DNA of 64,000 bases, taken from the NCBI GenBank assembly GCA_035280505.1, contig DATEFT010000635.1, positions 1 to 64,000 of the forward strand. Reading direction: 5' to 3'. A model generated the notes under the pieces. It saw nothing but the letters and a program-made list of their open reading frames with translations. It ran no database searches and was not told the origin of the DNA. Positions within the stretch are counted from its first letter, which is position 1. Each line of letters opens with the position of its first letter. Positions 61,767-64,000 of this stretch are shown piece by piece. This stretch comes from JAKEHZ01 sp035280505. Lineage in GTDB: Bacteria > Acidobacteriota > Blastocatellia > RBC074. The position numbers were made by a program, and so were the translations under genes.

Positions 61767-62804
61767 TCAAGCCGGGGCGGCGACCAGATTCTTCGAATCG
61801 TCGTCCTGCTTGAGGCGGTCCAGCCGGCGCTCGACCGCTCGCAACATCTCCTGAACTCCCTGACCGGTGACGGCCGAGATCCCGTAAAATTCCAGCCCCT
61901 CCTGCTCGCAGAAGCGCGCCAGCTCGCCGATCCGTTCCGGATCATCGAGCGCGTCGAGCTTCGTGGCCACCACGATCTTGGGCTTCTTCGCCACCTGGGG
62001 ACTATAGGCCTCCAGTTCGCGGGCGACCGTCCGGTAATCGGCGATCGGGTCCCGGGCCAGGCCGGAGACGTCGACCAGATGCAGGAGTATTTGAGTGCGC
62101 TCGATATGGCGCAAAAAACGATCCCCAAGCCCGGCTCCGAGATGGGCCCCTTCGATCAATCCTGGGATGTCGGCGACGACCATAGTCTTGAAATCGCCCA
62201 GATCGACCACCCCCAGATTGGGTTCGAGAGTGGTAAAGGGATAGTCGGCAATCTTCGGACGCGCTGCTGAAATGCGTGAGATCAGCGTCGATTTGCCGGC
62301 ATTCGGCAGGCCTGCCAGTCCGACATCGGCGATCAGTTTGAGCTCCAGCATCAACCATCGATCCTGGCCGGTCCGGCCGTCTTCGTGGTGACGCGGCGCG
62401 CGATTGGTGGGAGTGGCGAACTGAGCGTTGCCTCGACCGCCCCGCCCTCCGGCCGCAACCAGAACCTTCTCTCCGGCGCGGGTGAAATCGTGAATCAGTT
62501 CTCCAGTCCCCACATCCGTCACGATCGTGCCGATCGGAACCTGCAGGACGATGTTTTCGCCGTTCGCTCCATGTCGCTTGTCCCCCTCGCCGTGCCGTCC
62601 ACGACCGGCGATCTGTTCCGGGCTATAGCGAAAGTGGAGCAAAGTGTTGAGACTCCCGGTGGATTCAAAATAGATCGATCCACCGCGTCCGCCGTCACCG
62701 CCTGAAGGACCACCGCGCGGGACAAACTTTTCACGGCGAAAAGCGGTTACTCCATTACCACCGTCCCCGCCTTTCACGTGGATTTTCGCGCGGTCAATAA
62801 ACAT
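61767..62804 (-). CDS. obgE: GTPase Obg (CgtA)
   Basis: The 345-residue GTPase has the Gly-rich Obg fold (about 1-158; GGDGGNGVTAFRREKFVPRG) and the G domain with P-loop GLPNAGKST (about 164-172), DIPGLIEGA (G3) and a TKLD (G4). It is essential in ribosome assembly and links to nutrient response. The chain ends near the G domain with only a short acidic tail, so the OCT domain of some Obg proteins is missing. It lies 112 bases after rpmA on the minus strand. Confidence 0.94.
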   Translation of the reverse strand: MFIDRAKIHVKGGDGGNGVTAFRREKFVPRGGPSGGDGGRGGSIYFESTGSLNTLLHFRYSPEQIAGRGRHGEGDKRHGANGENIVLQVPIGTIVTDVGTGELIHDFTRAGEKVLVAAGGRGGRGNAQFATPTNRAPRHHEDGRTGQDRWLMLELKLIADVGLAGLPNAGKSTLISRISAARPKIADYPFTTLEPNLGVVDLGDFKTMVVADIPGLIEGAHLGAGLGDRFLRHIERTQILLHLVDVSGLARDPIADYRTVARELEAYSPQVAKKPKIVVATKLDALDDPERIGELARFCEQEGLEFYGISAVTGQGVQEMLRAVERRLDRLKQDDDSKNLVAAPA

Positions 62805-62916
62805 AAAACCTGATGAGTGATAAGCCCGAACGAGAGTAAAGAGGAACTCTTCACTCCGAACCTATCGCTAATCGACGCTACTCTTCCGGCCGACTCTGCC
62901 GGCCTATTCCGCGGGC

Positions 62917-63174
62917 CTACTCTGCGGGATAGACGCTGATGAAGCGCCCTTTGCGGCCCCGGTCTTCGAACTTCACGACCCCGGTGATCTTGGCGAAGAG
63001 CGTATCATCGCTGCCGATCCCGACATTCCGGCCGGGCTTAAAACGCGTGCCGCGTTGGCGAACCAGAATCGAGCCGCCACTGACCTGCTCACCGCCGAAG
63101 CGTTTGACGCCCAGCCGTTGAGACTGCGAATCCCGTCCGTTCCTTGAACTACCTACTCCTTTTTTATGTGCCAT
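62917..63174 (-). CDS. rpmA: 50S ribosomal protein bL27
   Basis: The 85-residue protein begins MAHKKGVGSSRNGRDSQSQR, the standard bL27 start, and ends with GRKGRFISVYPAE. The N-terminal tail reaches the peptidyl transferase centre. There is no N-terminal extension of the type cleaved by Prp protease in Firmicutes. It lies 40 bases after rplU on the minus strand, the normal rplU-rpmA-obgE order. Confidence 0.97.
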   Translation of the reverse strand: MAHKKGVGSSRNGRDSQSQRLGVKRFGGEQVSGGSILVRQRGTRFKPGRNVGIGSDDTLFAKITGVVKFEDRGRKGRFISVYPAE

Positions 63175-63214
63175 TGAACAATTCCTTCTCTCTCGATCTC
63201 ATCGACCGCCACAC

Positions 63215-63535
63215 TCATGAGATCGCGTCGATCTTGACTGCCGTATAGTCTTGACGGTGTCCCTGTTTCCGCTTGTACTGTTTCCGCCGCTTGAACTTGA
63301 AGACGATGATCTTGGGTCCGCGGCCGTTCTTCACGACCGTTCCTGTCACGCGTGCGCCCTCCAACATCGGCGCGCCGATCCGAAGCCCCTTGTCGCCGCC
63401 CTCGGCGAGAACTTCAGTGAACTCCACCGTATCGCCAGCATTCTTGCCCGCAAGCGATGGAATGCGCACCACATCACCAGGACTAACTCGGAACTGTTTC
63501 CCACCTGTTCGGATGATTGCGTATTCCACTCCCAT
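63215..63535 (-). CDS. rplU: 50S ribosomal protein bL21
   Basis: A 106-residue protein with the bL21 pattern: YAIIRTGGKQFRVSPGD at the start and FKRRKQYKRKQGHRQ near the end. The ATG at 63535 has GGAGG about five bases upstream; earlier in-frame starts (63550 and 63601) reach into the promoter or lack a site. It is first in the rplU-rpmA-obgE set and has a good promoter at 63572-63601. Confidence 0.96.
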   Translation of the reverse strand: MGVEYAIIRTGGKQFRVSPGDVVRIPSLAGKNAGDTVEFTEVLAEGGDKGLRIGAPMLEGARVTGTVVKNGRGPKIIVFKFKRRKQYKRKQGHRQDYTAVKIDAIS

Positions 63536-63905
63536 AATTCCTCCATTCATTCTTATAGTAGAAAGCCGAAAATTATAGGTCGTATAATCTGTGGGTGTCA
63601 ACCGTCTCTACCGATTTCCAGCGCGATTGTCGGGAGCCCCAATGTTTACGGGCACTAAAGGGCAATTAAAAAGGTCCATCCATCGCGGTCCGGCGCTCGA
63701 CGGTCGATTAATGAGGTTATTTTTTCGCTCGAGATCCTACCAAATTAGAACGTTGAGATCCTGAAATTTGGATCCCGACCGGTCGATTAGATCGTGGAGT
63801 AAAGAACCAGTAAGCGGGGGCGCGTCTTGACAGCGCCACCTACGAAATAGTTTGATAATGGTTGCTCTATCAGAAATGCCCGGGAGAGCTTTACACCTTA
63901 TTACG
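63536..63905. other. Gene-free divergent control region
   Basis: These 370 bases lie between divergent rplU and the partial gene at the right edge. They contain the rplU promoter (63572-63601) and are otherwise AT-rich with several ATCC/GGAT words, such as GAGATCCTACCA, GAGATCCTGA and TTTGGATCCCGACC near 63730-63780. No tRNA-like fold or further gene was seen. Confidence 0.5.
63572..63601 (-). promoter_or_regulatory. Sigma-70-like promoter of rplU-rpmA-obgE
   Basis: On the minus strand TTGACA (63601-63596) and TATAAT (63577-63572) are separated by 18 bases, a near-consensus housekeeping promoter. The rplU start codon lies about 36 bases downstream, leaving a short leader with GGAGG. Confidence 0.8.
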
Positions 63906-64000
63906 ATGACGCACCGTCGCTTTCTTCTCATTTCACTACTGATCGCCGTCACCGGCTTTCTCTTTGTTCACTTCAAGGTGCATGGCTACGACGACCGTAT
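63906..64000 (+). CDS. Partial exported protein at the window edge
   Basis: An open frame begins at ATG 63906 (or at 63876, which would add ten residues) and runs off the window after 31 codons. The N-terminus reads THRRFLLISLLIAVTGFLF, a basic end and a hydrophobic stretch, so it looks like a signal peptide or membrane anchor, followed by VHFKVHGYDDR. No clear ribosome site is visible for either start. The family cannot be named from so little sequence. Confidence 0.45.
   Translation, partial: MTHRRFLLISLLIAVTGFLFVHFKVHGYDDR

Overview
The window reads as one continuous GC-rich chromosome segment of a Gram-negative bacterium, most likely an Acidobacteriota member (Blastocatellia-like). The strongest pointer is an array of five Oar-type TonB-dependent receptors with an N-terminal carboxypeptidase-regulatory-like domain, an expansion typical of that phylum. 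The MoxR-type accessory proteins, the full phenylalanine/tyrosine catabolic set and the deoxyhypusine synthase homologue fit the same picture. The taxon is an inference from gene content; no rRNA gene or other definitive marker is present.

Region 1 (1-26046) is the accessory part. Five paralogous receptors (854, 5703, 12164, 17067, 21605) lie in tandem on the + strand. Four are followed by a paralogous protein made of a signal peptide, an unrecognised N-terminal domain with two conserved Cys, a linker, and a TonB C-terminal domain. The fourth receptor has no such partner and is followed by rpmB (bL28). An exported Ppx/GppA-like protein sits between the second and third units. Every receptor has a leader of about 390-510 bases; four leaders start at a near-identical promoter motif (TTGAC, 15-16 nt spacer, TATAG), and several contain hairpins.

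Region 2 (26056-33846) holds a minus-strand membrane-protein operon (GPDPase-like membrane protein, DUF4129, DUF4350), a SYLF lipid-binding protein, a GDP-L-fucose synthase-like enzyme, a HAD phosphatase with an overlapping cyclophilin, and an Lrp/AsnC regulator. Region 3 (33953-42862) is a phenylalanine/tyrosine degradation locus: class IV aminotransferase, acyl-CoA synthetase, phenylalanine hydroxylase, HPPD, homogentisate dioxygenase, a protein I cannot assign, and fumarylacetoacetase. Maleylacetoacetate isomerase is not recognisable, and the unassigned protein sits where it would be expected.

Region 4 (43051-59578) is mixed: sirtuin, M1 aminopeptidase, adenosine deaminase, a double zinc-ribbon protein, a lipoprotein, TilS, FtsH, an EEP-family hydrolase next to a deoxyhypusine synthase homologue, a PA-IL-like lectin protein, LD-carboxypeptidase, KDPG aldolase with KDG kinase, and an exported peroxiredoxin. 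Region 5 (59683-63535, minus strand) is conserved housekeeping: rplU-rpmA-obgE-nadD-rsfS-rlmH and a DksA/TraR protein. A partial + strand gene starts at the right edge.

Two families of intergenic inverted repeats recur just downstream of stop codons: a CGCGAAA palindrome family (about ten places) and a TCTAGA-based family (three places). Some copies are clear intrinsic terminators. No tRNA, rRNA, CRISPR array, insertion sequence or integrase was seen.
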